A stretch of 64,000 nucleotides of DNA from Flavobacteriales bacterium (GTDB taxonomy: Bacteria > Bacteroidota > Bacteroidia > CAIKAF01): NCBI GenBank assembly GCA_025451235.1, contig JANWKT010000007.1, forward strand, positions 124,001 to 188,000, in the 5' to 3' direction. Shown piece after piece: positions 24,205-32,092 of this stretch; the first letter of the stretch is position 1, and every line of letters begins with the position of its first letter. The translations under genes and the position numbers were made by a program. The notes below the pieces were generated by a model that made no database searches, was not told where the DNA came from, and worked only from the letters and a program-made list of their open reading frames with translations.

Positions 24205-24918
24205 ATGGGACCGTCAAAAACCTTCCTGTTTTTTATATTAGGTCTTGTCTTTTTAACTGATTTACATGCAAGCAAAAGACCGGTGATCTACGTGGCTTCC
24301 TTATCGGGGCTTTCTTTCAGGGCAGAACCAAAGGTAAGCAGCGACAGGATCATGTTATTGCCTTATGGAACCAAGATCACCAATTATCATACAACTGAAT
24401 TTGACACAGTAATTGATGGATATCAGGGTTCCTGGTTAAGAGTAGCGCTGAATGGAAAGGATGGATATATTTTCAGCGGGTACACCTTACCTGTTATTCC
24501 ACCCACTGCAGCCACCAAATCCATTTCACATTTCCTGGTCGAGAACCTTGGAGAGCCCATCAGCCGGGATTCTTTTATGCGAAATGAAGGTGATATTCTG
24601 AAAACAACACTTTACAAAAAATCCGTGATGTACCAGGAATCAGAGGATTATATAACAGAATATTCGATCATCAATCTCAATCTTACTGTTCAGGAAGCTT
24701 ATTTATTGTTTTATTTACTAGGGGAGCACATAAAAAACCTGCTATTCTTTGAAAAAAATATTCTTCCGGCGGCCTACCCTTCCATTAAATATAAAAGCGA
24801 ATATTTTTCAGTTACCGCCAGGGAGTATGATCATTTTGAATATGGGAATGGATGCCTCACTTTTAAAATCGTACGCTTGCATTCCGGCGTAGTCATTACT
24901 TGGTGGGCCTGCCCCTGA
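24205..24918 (+). CDS. Secreted SH3b-domain protein
   Basis: 237 aa with signal peptide 1-22. Residues 28-95 form a bacterial SH3 domain (VASLSGLSFRAEPKVSSDRI, LPYGTKI, GSWLRVALNGKDGYIFSGY). The rest has no motif I recognise; it may be a second alpha/beta domain. SH3b domains often bind peptidoglycan. It lies 13 bases after the LRR gene and probably ends a three-gene operon (TPR, LRR, SH3). Confidence 0.8.
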   Translation: MGPSKTFLFFILGLVFLTDLHASKRPVIYVASLSGLSFRAEPKVSSDRIMLLPYGTKITNYHTTEFDTVIDGYQGSWLRVALNGKDGYIFSGYTLPVIPPTAATKSISHFLVENLGEPISRDSFMRNEGDILKTTLYKKSVMYQESEDYITEYSIINLNLTVQEAYLLFYLLGEHIKNLLFFEKNILPAAYPSIKYKSEYFSVTAREYDHFEYGNGCLTFKIVRLHSGVVITWWACP

Positions 24919-24935
24919 TGATGGTTCCGACCAAC

Positions 24936-24964
24936 AAAAAAGCCCTCTTGTTCAGAAGGCTTTT
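24936..24964. terminator. Terminator between the SH3 gene and rpmB
   Basis: AAAAGCC (24938-24944) pairs with GGCTTTT (24958-24964) around a 13-base loop, flanked by A- and T-runs, so it can serve both convergent units. Confidence 0.65.
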
Positions 24965-24991
24965 CAATATAATTAAGCAAAACAGAATTTA

Positions 24992-25228
24992 TTAGTCCAA
25001 ATAGCCTTTAATAGCTGCTCTTTTGATCGCTTTTTCCAAACCTATTTTGTTGATCGTTTTCATTCCTCTTGGCGTAACTTTTAAGGTCACCCAAATTTTT
25101 TCCTCTTCCCAGTAAAAACGCTTTTTCTGTAAATTCGGATTGAATATCCTTTTGGTTTTGATATTAGAGTGAGATACTTTATTACCAACCATCCTGCGTG
25201 TTCCTGTAATCTGACAAATCTTAGACAT
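24992..25228 (-). CDS. rpmB: 50S ribosomal protein L28
   Basis: 78 aa, full length for L28. The start [16 protein letters not shown], then [17 protein letters not shown] and the basic C-terminal [19 protein letters not shown] are diagnostic. L28 binds 23S rRNA in the large subunit. It stands alone rather than with rpmG. A promoter is visible upstream. Confidence 0.97.
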   Translation of the reverse strand: MSKICQITGTRRMVGNKVSHSNIKTKRIFNPNLQKKRFYWEEEKIWVTLKVTPRGMKTINKIGLEKAIKRAAIKGYLD

Positions 25229-25247
25229 AACTATAATTTATGGAGGG

Positions 25248-25279
25248 CAAAAGTAGGGAATCAGCCCGAACTTTCCAAC
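25248..25279 (-). promoter_or_regulatory. Promoter of rpmB
   Basis: On the minus strand GTTG (25279-25276), 20 bases, then TACTTTTG (25255-25248), matching the Bacteroidota TAnnTTTG -7 motif. The rpmB ATG is 20 bases further on. Confidence 0.6.
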
Positions 25280-25384
25280 TATCCATCCGGATTTTTTAAC
25301 ATTCCGGTGTTAAATCGAAGAAACCTGCTCGAATATACAGTCATGATCGCTGTTCGCTAGCCCTTATTCACCGCGGATAACGGT

Positions 25385-26254
25385 TCATCCATGTTCAGCA
25401 GGAAAAGTATCGGCCGTGAGGGCCATGCTTGCCATGAAAGCATCTTCATTAATAGGCAGGGCTATATTCTTCTCCTTAAAGAAGCCCAATAGGTTTTCGG
25501 TGGGTAAATTACCTGTAAGGCTATCTTTGGCCATCGGACAGCCGCCATATCCCTTGAGGGCTGCGTCAAATTTACGGCAACCAGCATTATAGGCCGCGTC
25601 AATGTTGTTTTTCCAGTTAGTAGGGGTAGTATGGAAATGTGCCCCGAATTCAACTTCAGGAAAATTGGGAATTACATATGAAAACAAATAGTCGATATTT
25701 TCCGGATTCGCTTCACCAATGGTATCGCTCAACGCAATTTTTCGAATGCCAATCCAGGCAAGTTTTTCTACCCACTCTCCTACTACCTCAGTACTCCATG
25801 GATCATCATAGGGATTTCCAAAGGCCATGGATATATAGATCACCAGGTCCTTTTTACTCCTGTCCGCAATTTCCTTGATCTCTCCAATACGGGTAACCGT
25901 TTCGGCCATATCCGAATTAATGTTTCTCTTAAGAAATGTGGGTGAAACGGAAAAAGGAAATCCCAATATGCCTATCTGCTCAAAAGCTTCGGCCCTTTCA
26001 GCCCCTTTTTGGTTCCCAATAATAGAGAGTAATTTCGTATTTGTATTAGTGAGGTCAAGTCTTTGCACCACTTCATCCGTATCAGCCATCTGAGGCATCA
26101 CCTTTGGACTTACAAAACTGCCAAAATCCAATACATCAAATCCCACCTTCAACAGGCTGTTCATATACTTTACCTTTTTATCGGTGGGTATGAACTCCGA
26201 TATGCCTTGCATAGCATCACGTGGGCATTCGGTAATGATGATTTTGTTTGACAT
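25385..26254 (-). CDS. Hydroxymethylglutaryl-CoA lyase
   Basis: 289 aa cytoplasmic TIM-barrel enzyme of the HMGL-like family. The N-terminal strand ITECPRDAMQG has the metal-binding/catalytic Arg-Asp pair; GAHFHTT supplies metal-ligand histidines; and the signature GYGGCPMAKDSLTGNLPTE contains the catalytic Cys and the GN-x-x-T/P-E end. The reaction splits HMG-CoA into acetyl-CoA and acetoacetate, the last step of leucine degradation. The gene follows pyrD after 21 bases on the same strand, so the two may share a transcript. Confidence 0.9.
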   Translation of the reverse strand: MSNKIIITECPRDAMQGISEFIPTDKKVKYMNSLLKVGFDVLDFGSFVSPKVMPQMADTDEVVQRLDLTNTNTKLLSIIGNQKGAERAEAFEQIGILGFPFSVSPTFLKRNINSDMAETVTRIGEIKEIADRSKKDLVIYISMAFGNPYDDPWSTEVVGEWVEKLAWIGIRKIALSDTIGEANPENIDYLFSYVIPNFPEVEFGAHFHTTPTNWKNNIDAAYNAGCRKFDAALKGYGGCPMAKDSLTGNLPTENLLGFFKEKNIALPINEDAFMASMALTADTFPAEHG

Positions 26255-26275
26255 ACCTTCAGGTGCCGAAAATAA

Positions 26276-27313
26276 CTATTTTTTTTGACCGCGGATAGCC
26301 CTGATACATTCTTTCACAAGACCTGGCCCTCTGTAAATAAAACCTGTATACAACTGGACCAGAGATGCTCCAGCATCTATTTTTTCTATCGCATCCTTTG
26401 CACTCATTACTCCTCCTGAAGCAATGATAGGGATCTTACCCCCTGTTTCCTTACTCAGAAAGTGGATCACCTCCGTGCTTTTTTTGGTGAGTGGTTTACC
26501 GCTAATACCTCCTGGTCCGAGTCTTTCGAGTTGCTTTTTCTTTAGTAGGAGATTGTTACGTTCAATGGTAGTATTGGTCGCTATAATTCCACTGAGTTGA
26601 GTGTTGAAGGCGATCTCTGCAATATCTGCCAATTGGCCTGCTTCCAGATCTGGGGCTATTTTTACCAATAATGGTTTAGGCTTACCTAAAGATTGGTTGA
26701 GTTTCTGAAGCTCAAGGAGGATTTCCGTCAAAGGACCTTTTTCCTGAAGCTCTCTTAAGCCCGGAGTATTGGGGCTGCTTACATTCACCACAAAATAATC
26801 TACCCCGTCATACAGTTCCTTCATGCAGTATGCATAATCATCCAATGCTTTTTCGTTCGGGGTAAGCTTATTCTTGCCAATGTTACCACCTATGATGAGA
26901 TCTATTCTTTTCCGGTCTTTCAATTGATCCATAGCTGCATGTGCACCCTGGTTATTAAAACCCATCCTATTCAACAGAGCTTTATCTTCCACCAAACGAA
27001 ACAGACGTGGTGGGTCATTTCCTGGTTGTGCTTTGGGAGTGATGGTCCCTACTTCAATATGACCGAATCCAAAATTGCCAAACTCCTCATAGATTACTGC
27101 ATCCTTGTCAAATCCGGCAGCCAATCCTATCCGGTTTTTAAATTTTAATCCAAACACTTCAACAGCATCATTGGGAGTGGAAATATCATAAATGGCCTGG
27201 CTTAATTCATTTACTCCAGGTATTCTGCAAAGATCACGGTACGTATTAAAACTAACGTAATGCGCCGCCTCAGGCGACATAGAAAATAAAATAGGTTTGA
27301 TCAGTGCGTACAT
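26276..27313 (-). CDS. pyrD: Dihydroorotate dehydrogenase (quinone), class 2
   Basis: 345 aa, the length of class 2 enzymes. The N-terminal helix (MYALIKPILFSMSPEAAHY) is the membrane-associating part. FMN-barrel motifs are GLAAGFDKDA, GHIEVGTITP, NVSSPNTPGLRELQ with the catalytic Ser, IIATNTTIER, GGISGKPL and PIIASGGV. It oxidises dihydroorotate to orotate in pyrimidine synthesis and passes electrons to the quinone pool. Confidence 0.97.
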   Translation of the reverse strand: MYALIKPILFSMSPEAAHYVSFNTYRDLCRIPGVNELSQAIYDISTPNDAVEVFGLKFKNRIGLAAGFDKDAVIYEEFGNFGFGHIEVGTITPKAQPGNDPPRLFRLVEDKALLNRMGFNNQGAHAAMDQLKDRKRIDLIIGGNIGKNKLTPNEKALDDYAYCMKELYDGVDYFVVNVSSPNTPGLRELQEKGPLTEILLELQKLNQSLGKPKPLLVKIAPDLEAGQLADIAEIAFNTQLSGIIATNTTIERNNLLLKKKQLERLGPGGISGKPLTKKSTEVIHFLSKETGGKIPIIASGGVMSAKDAIEKIDAGASLVQLYTGFIYRGPGLVKECIRAIRGQKK

Positions 27314-27408
27314 GATATCTGAAAATCAAGTGCAAGATAATTACTTATTTAGTATTTAAGAATGCATGGTTATTATTTGTATGTTTGAATAAGAGAATAT
27401 CCAATGAT

Positions 27409-28941
27409 ATGAAGCTGTATTCCATTTTACTCATTTCTTTTTCCCTTTTGTTTGCACAAAATAGTTTTGCTGCCATACGATATGTGACCGAATCTGGTGC
27501 AGGCAGCATGGATGGCAGTAGCTGGACCAATGCATATCCCGGAACCTCCTTACAAATTGCTATTGATGCATCCATTGCAGGTGATGAGGTTTGGGTGGCT
27601 TGCGGAACTTATAAACCAACCACTGGAACAAATAGAACCATTGCTTTTTCTATGAAAAATTCCGTAAACATATATGGTAGTTTTCTAGGAACCGAAACCA
27701 GTTTAACAGAAAGAACATTTACCTGCGGTCCTTGTTCCATTTTAAGTGGTGAGATTGGAATCGCAGGAAATACAGACAATAGTTATAAAGTGATCCGTAA
27801 CCAGGGCTTAAACTTAACAGCACTCCTGGATGGATTTGTGATCAGAGATGGACATGACGACAGGCCCGCTACCCTTACTGAGGGATTAGGAGGAGGTATT
27901 TGCAATGTAGGCAGCGGAGCCGGTGGCATTTGCAGTCCTACCATCAGGAATTGTGTTATTACCAATAACAGGGCTGAATTTGGCGCAGGGATCTTCAACG
28001 ATGGCTATGGAGGAGGAAACGCAAGTCCATCTATTCTTCATTGCATCATTATTAATAATACCGCCACTGGTGGTGGGGGTGGTATTGATAATTTTGGTTT
28101 AAGCGGAAATGCAAGTCCGGAAATCATTAATTGCGTAATTACCCATAATACAGCAACAGATGCTGCAGGTGGCATGTATTGCTGGGGAGGTAGCGGTGGA
28201 TCTGCAAGTCCTCTGATCCTTCATTCAGTAATAGCAAATAACACCGTTACTTCGGGTTTTGGAGGTGGTATTATCGCAGATAGATCAAATAACGGCGCAG
28301 GTGGCGGGGGTGGATCTGGAAATGTTACCATCGTGGTTATCAACTGCATTATTCGTGGAAATAGCGCAAATACGGGTCCTCAATTCTATACCTACGAGTC
28401 GGCAGTATTCATGGGAACCTATTCCAATATAGATACTGTGGGACAATTCGCTCCACATATAAGCCAGGGTACAAACACAGGCAATATAAACGCAGATCCA
28501 TTATTTATAAACAGTGCATCACCGATAGGCCTTGATAATTGCTGGATGACCAACGATGATGGCTATCAATTGCAAGCCTTTTCACCATGCATCAATACTG
28601 GAGATAGTACTGGAGTAACCGGACTTGACTTAGCTTTCAATGATCGCATCGTAGGATCGAATATTGACATGGGTGCTTATGAATATGATGCGGGTTCGAT
28701 GAGTTTTCAAATGGAACAAGAGGATCCACTCCATATATTTCCCAATCCGGTATCCGATATAGTCAACATCACTTCTTCTCCAAATGATGAAGTGATCATT
28801 CTTAATTCCATGGGACAGATCGTTGAAAAAATAAATATCCTTTTAGTATCTACCACCATTTCGCTTATCCATCTGGATCCAGGTTTTTATTATTTGCATT
28901 TCCGGAATTCGGATCACATACAAAAGATGATTAAGTATTAA
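27409..28941 (+). CDS. T9SS-secreted beta-helix protein
   Basis: 510 aa from the ATG at 27409, where MKLYSILLISFSLLFAQ opens a signal peptide; the in-frame TTG upstream is rejected. Residues 30-400 form a right-handed parallel beta-helix of polymorphic-outer-membrane-protein type, with recurring NCVITNNRAEFGAGIFN, HCIIINNTATGGGGGI and HSVIANNTVTSGFGGGI turns. This is followed by a choice-of-anchor type end (DMGAYEYD) and a T9SS type A sorting domain of about 70 residues (FPNPVSDIVNI ... FYYLHFRN). Likely a surface adhesin or polysaccharide-binding protein. Confidence 0.88.
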   Translation: MKLYSILLISFSLLFAQNSFAAIRYVTESGAGSMDGSSWTNAYPGTSLQIAIDASIAGDEVWVACGTYKPTTGTNRTIAFSMKNSVNIYGSFLGTETSLTERTFTCGPCSILSGEIGIAGNTDNSYKVIRNQGLNLTALLDGFVIRDGHDDRPATLTEGLGGGICNVGSGAGGICSPTIRNCVITNNRAEFGAGIFNDGYGGGNASPSILHCIIINNTATGGGGGIDNFGLSGNASPEIINCVITHNTATDAAGGMYCWGGSGGSASPLILHSVIANNTVTSGFGGGIIADRSNNGAGGGGGSGNVTIVVINCIIRGNSANTGPQFYTYESAVFMGTYSNIDTVGQFAPHISQGTNTGNINADPLFINSASPIGLDNCWMTNDDGYQLQAFSPCINTGDSTGVTGLDLAFNDRIVGSNIDMGAYEYDAGSMSFQMEQEDPLHIFPNPVSDIVNITSSPNDEVIILNSMGQIVEKINILLVSTTISLIHLDPGFYYLHFRNSDHIQKMIKY

Positions 28942-29053
28942 TGGAAATTCCATCATCTGGTTTCAAGTAAAAAACTTATTGAACGGTTTGGGTATCTATC
29001 CTGTTTTATTTATTTTGCATCGCCTATATCACTCAGTTTTACCTTTAGTTTTT

Positions 29054-29524
29054 ATGGAAAATAAAGATCCCCTCATTCCACCTCCATTTGACCCCGTACC
29101 ACCCACTCCACCCGATCTCATTCAGCCCCCTCCTTTTGATTCCCCTCCTCCTTTTGAACCTGTTGGAGAAGTAGAAAGACCTCCAGAAAGGGGTGGATGC
29201 CTCACAGCTTTCCTCATCTTGATGATCATCGCCAATGCAGGAACCATATTGATGTACCTCGCCATGGGTGAAAAAATGATGAGGTCGGCCCATTTACCTT
29301 ATTATACTCCTTATATCATGTCCTTTTTTGGAGTGATGAACCTGATCTTTACCGGATTGACATATAATTGGAAAAAAGCAGGTGTGATCGGCATTGTGGT
29401 GATGGCAGTTATCACACTTCTGGTCAACCTATATCTCGGTGTAGGTCCAACTTCATTTTTAGGATTGATAGGAGTAATTATTTTAATTGCTTTGATACAA
29501 CCCAAATGGAATGAGTTCAAATAA
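29054..29524 (+). CDS. Proline-rich membrane protein with four helices
   Basis: 156 aa from the ATG at 29054 (MENKDPLIPPPFDPVPP). An upstream in-frame TTG would add an unlikely extension. Residues 1-50 are very Pro-rich (PPTPPDLIQPPPFDSPPPF) and cytoplasmic or extended; four hydrophobic helices follow (AFLILMIIANAGTILMYLAM, IMSFFGVMNLIFTGLTY, GIVVMAVITLLVNLYLG, LGLIGVIILIALI). It has no known domain. The next gene starts at the base after its stop codon. Confidence 0.65.
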   Translation: MENKDPLIPPPFDPVPPTPPDLIQPPPFDSPPPFEPVGEVERPPERGGCLTAFLILMIIANAGTILMYLAMGEKMMRSAHLPYYTPYIMSFFGVMNLIFTGLTYNWKKAGVIGIVVMAVITLLVNLYLGVGPTSFLGLIGVIILIALIQPKWNEFK

Positions 29525-29878
29525 ATGAAAAAGATCTATCGAATATTGATCGCCACTTTGGTGGCTGTGGCTACCTCATTTCTGGTATTAGTTATAGGAC
29601 TTTTATTATTCAACGCTGAGTTGCCAAGATTAGCAGCCATTTTATTCATTACATCCTGGGGAGTCACTTATTCAGCGATTAAAAAAACTAAAAAAGAATT
29701 GGATAAAAAAAAGACGGTCCCCTCCGAAATATTACATGAAAATGGAGTTGTAAAAGAAAAAGGAAAGGTAATGTATGGAAAAAGAGAGGGTGAATGGGAT
29801 GTATTCAATACCGAAGGAGAATATATCCGCACGGATGTGTATGAGGATGGTGATTTTCGCTATACAAAAGGCGCATAG
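29525..29878 (+). CDS. Small membrane protein with a MORN-like C-terminal motif
   Basis: 117 aa. Two N-terminal hydrophobic helices (LIATLVAVATSFLVLVIGLL, LAAILFITSWGVTYSA) are followed by a Lys-rich linker and a single YwqK/MORN-like unit (KVMYGKREGEWDVFNTEGEY). Its ATG follows the previous TAA directly (TAAATG), so the pair is translated together. No function is known. Confidence 0.6.
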   Translation: MKKIYRILIATLVAVATSFLVLVIGLLLFNAELPRLAAILFITSWGVTYSAIKKTKKELDKKKTVPSEILHENGVVKEKGKVMYGKREGEWDVFNTEGEYIRTDVYEDGDFRYTKGA

Positions 29879-29915
29879 AAGATGGTCGTGCCATTTCTTT
29901 CATTCCTAATACTCG

Positions 29916-30719
29916 TTATTGAACAGTAAATGTTTTTTTGATCGAAGTTCCTACCAGATCTTCGTTCATGTAAAATACTTGTTTTTCTTGTTGATTGATC
30001 AAAGCCCTGATACCAATTTCAGGCAAGGCAGTTTCTGCCACATCCGTTTTTTCAATGGATAGTTCAACGATGTTCTCTCCTTTTTTTACACCTCCCATGA
30101 GTACACCACTCCTACTTTTGTTTTGGACCGTTTCCTGGAAAATACCATTCACCGTTACCGAAACGGTATATCCGTAACAGGTAATATCTATATTGGCAAT
30201 ATAATCCACTTTTTCTATAATAGGTGGCATGGGTTTTACCACACCACTTGGTCTGAATTCAGCCAGGTCAAGGAAGGAATAATCTTTGTTATTCAGGTTG
30301 ATCATAAAATCCTTGGCATCTCTCATTTTTAGCCCATCCAATTTATACTTGCCATTTTCAAGCTCCATACAAAGGGTGATGATGATCGATTCACTATTTC
30401 CTTCGGTGTACAAATAATAAGCATTGGAGGTAGGCCCATTGGTTTTATAGGTCATGTATTTGAAGTATTTAAAATCAAGCATGGATAAACTGAGTTGATC
30501 TATCACATCACCCGGATACACAATCCCAAAAGAAAGGGCATCATTTTTTATGCTGATAAAGCTGCCTTTGGTCATAACAGCTTGAATACCTTCAATGCTG
30601 TTCTCCTTCACTGCTGCTGAAAAATCCTGGTAAAGTTGATGGGCATCATCGGGCAATTTCTGGGCCTCGCTGTTCATTGATAGGAGCAGGCATAGGAATA
30701 ATAATATATTTTTCTTCAT
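29916..30719 (-). CDS. Secreted protein of unknown function
   Basis: 267 aa from the ATG at 30719 (MKKNILLFLCLLLSMNSEAQ, a signal peptide). The upstream in-frame TTG at 30794 is rejected. The N-terminal half resembles a small alpha/beta domain (DDAHQLYQDFSAAVKENSIE); the C-terminal half is beta-rich (GYTVSVTVNGIFQ, VKKGENIVELSIEKTD). No family is recognised. It is a single gene convergent with the small membrane gene pair. Confidence 0.65.
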   Translation of the reverse strand: MKKNILLFLCLLLSMNSEAQKLPDDAHQLYQDFSAAVKENSIEGIQAVMTKGSFISIKNDALSFGIVYPGDVIDQLSLSMLDFKYFKYMTYKTNGPTSNAYYLYTEGNSESIIITLCMELENGKYKLDGLKMRDAKDFMINLNNKDYSFLDLAEFRPSGVVKPMPPIIEKVDYIANIDITCYGYTVSVTVNGIFQETVQNKSRSGVLMGGVKKGENIVELSIEKTDVAETALPEIGIRALINQQEKQVFYMNEDLVGTSIKKTFTVQ

Positions 30720-30868
30720 GCGGATACTGTTAAAAGGCCATTTAATAGAGTACTGCACTAAAATAATACTTATTGTGTACAATATTTTAAACAATCTTAA
30801 AGTTATCTATACAACTACTTTCTAAAACCACTTGTCTATGAGCTTAGCTATACCTAATTTTTGTTTGT

Positions 30869-31498
30869 ATGAACCGAATATTATTAGGGCTGAGTTTATG
30901 GATTATCCCATTCACTCTATTTAGTCAGAAAGATACCGTATCCGGCAAACCGGGTAGGATCCAAATGGGAATAAGAGGTACTACCAGCTTATTTTCGCAT
31001 GATAATGGTGCACCTGGATTTGGGGGTGGCGGACATTTCCGCATCCTTGTTCACGAACGTATCAATACCGAATGGTTTGCAGATGTGATATTTACAGATA
31101 TATCAGGCCTCGCCAACCGTCAAGACTATCATATAGGATGGTCGGTGATGTTCTATATTTTAAAGCCGAAGAACTTTACCCGCAAATTCTTGCCTTACGT
31201 GGTAGCGGGGCATTGTTTTGACTGGACCAATATTTATGTTCCGGTAAGGGATGAAAATAGAGGCCGTTTTAGCTCTGCTGTTCAAATGGGAGCCGGATTA
31301 CATTATAATATCACCCCGCGCTGGGATATTTCATTAACCACTCAATATATGTTACACCTGGGGGGAGAGCTCCATACCCATGTAGAAAACGGCGAGGTGG
31401 AAGTGGAAGAGCATGAAGGGACCAGCTGGGAAGGACATATGCTGGTATCATTAAGTATTAACTATAAAATTGCGCAGTTATGGAAAAGAAAAAAATAA
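30869..31498 (+). CDS. Outer-membrane beta-barrel-like protein (first of a pair)
   Basis: 209 aa with signal peptide at about 1-20 (LSLWIIPFTLFSQ). The mature part alternates hydrophobic and polar residues with aromatic girdles and short turns (RINTEWFADVIFTD, FLPYVVAGHCFDWTN, WDISLTTQYMLHLGG), typical of an eight- to ten-strand outer-membrane barrel. A His/Glu-rich loop (HTHVENGEVEVEEHEG) sits near the C-terminus. The next gene overlaps its end by 19 bases. Confidence 0.7.
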   Translation: MNRILLGLSLWIIPFTLFSQKDTVSGKPGRIQMGIRGTTSLFSHDNGAPGFGGGGHFRILVHERINTEWFADVIFTDISGLANRQDYHIGWSVMFYILKPKNFTRKFLPYVVAGHCFDWTNIYVPVRDENRGRFSSAVQMGAGLHYNITPRWDISLTTQYMLHLGGELHTHVENGEVEVEEHEGTSWEGHMLVSLSINYKIAQLWKRKK

Positions 31499-32070
31499 TC
31501 ACTGTATTGCTCTGTTGCTTTTTAAGCACTCAGTTATTTGCGCAAAAAGACTCTGTGATCAAAAAAGGAATGATCAGGGCACATGGTAATTTATCCGGAG
31601 GATATTTGTTCCAATCTAAAAAATTTGCTTCTTATATTTCTGCGAATGCAGAATACTATATCAACGAAGGTTTTTCGGTGGTTGGAGAGACCTGGTTCTC
31701 CTTCAATATTGCGAAGCAAAATGAGCTGGGATTGTGTAAGAACTTTTCCACTTTTGCCGGTCTCAATTACCATTTTGTCCGCAAATCACGCTGGGATCCA
31801 TATATAGGTTTTAGCGCAGGTGCAGGATTGGTGACCATTAACCACTTTCAGGATACTTTGATACGGGAATCACCGGTCCAGTTCTCTCCTTTGGTAGGTG
31901 TTACAGCCGGATTAAACTATTATATAGGGTCTATTTTTCATTTCTTTTTTCAATGTAAATTTGTGGCAGGCGGAAGCAATTCATCTTTGTATGGAAGAAC
32001 ATACCTGGAAGAAATTAAATTGAGTGGAGGGCTCGGATGGAATTTTACACCTAAAAAGAAGAAAAAATAA
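31480..32070 (+). CDS. Outer-membrane beta-barrel-like protein (second of a pair)
   Basis: 196 aa with signal peptide 1-21 (VLLCCFLSTQLFAQ). The strand pattern (FASYISANAEYYINEGFSV, WDPYIGFSAGAGLVTI, FSPLVGVTAGLNYYIG, LSGGLGWNF) is of the OmpW/porin-like beta-barrel kind. It starts inside the end of the previous barrel gene, so the two are coupled and may form a hetero-pair. A hairpin containing its stop codon ends the unit. Confidence 0.7.
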   Translation: MEKKKIITVLLCCFLSTQLFAQKDSVIKKGMIRAHGNLSGGYLFQSKKFASYISANAEYYINEGFSVVGETWFSFNIAKQNELGLCKNFSTFAGLNYHFVRKSRWDPYIGFSAGAGLVTINHFQDTLIRESPVQFSPLVGVTAGLNYYIGSIFHFFFQCKFVAGGSNSSLYGRTYLEEIKLSGGLGWNFTPKKKKK

Positions 32071-32092
32071 TTGTTGTTGTCCAACAATTATT
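32066..32092. terminator. Bidirectional terminator between convergent genes, containing both stops
   Basis: AATAATTGTTG at 32066-32076 pairs perfectly over 11 bp with CAACAATTATT at 32082-32092, loop TTGTC. The plus-strand stop (32068-32070) lies in the left arm and the minus-strand stop (32088-32090) in the right arm. Confidence 0.7.
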
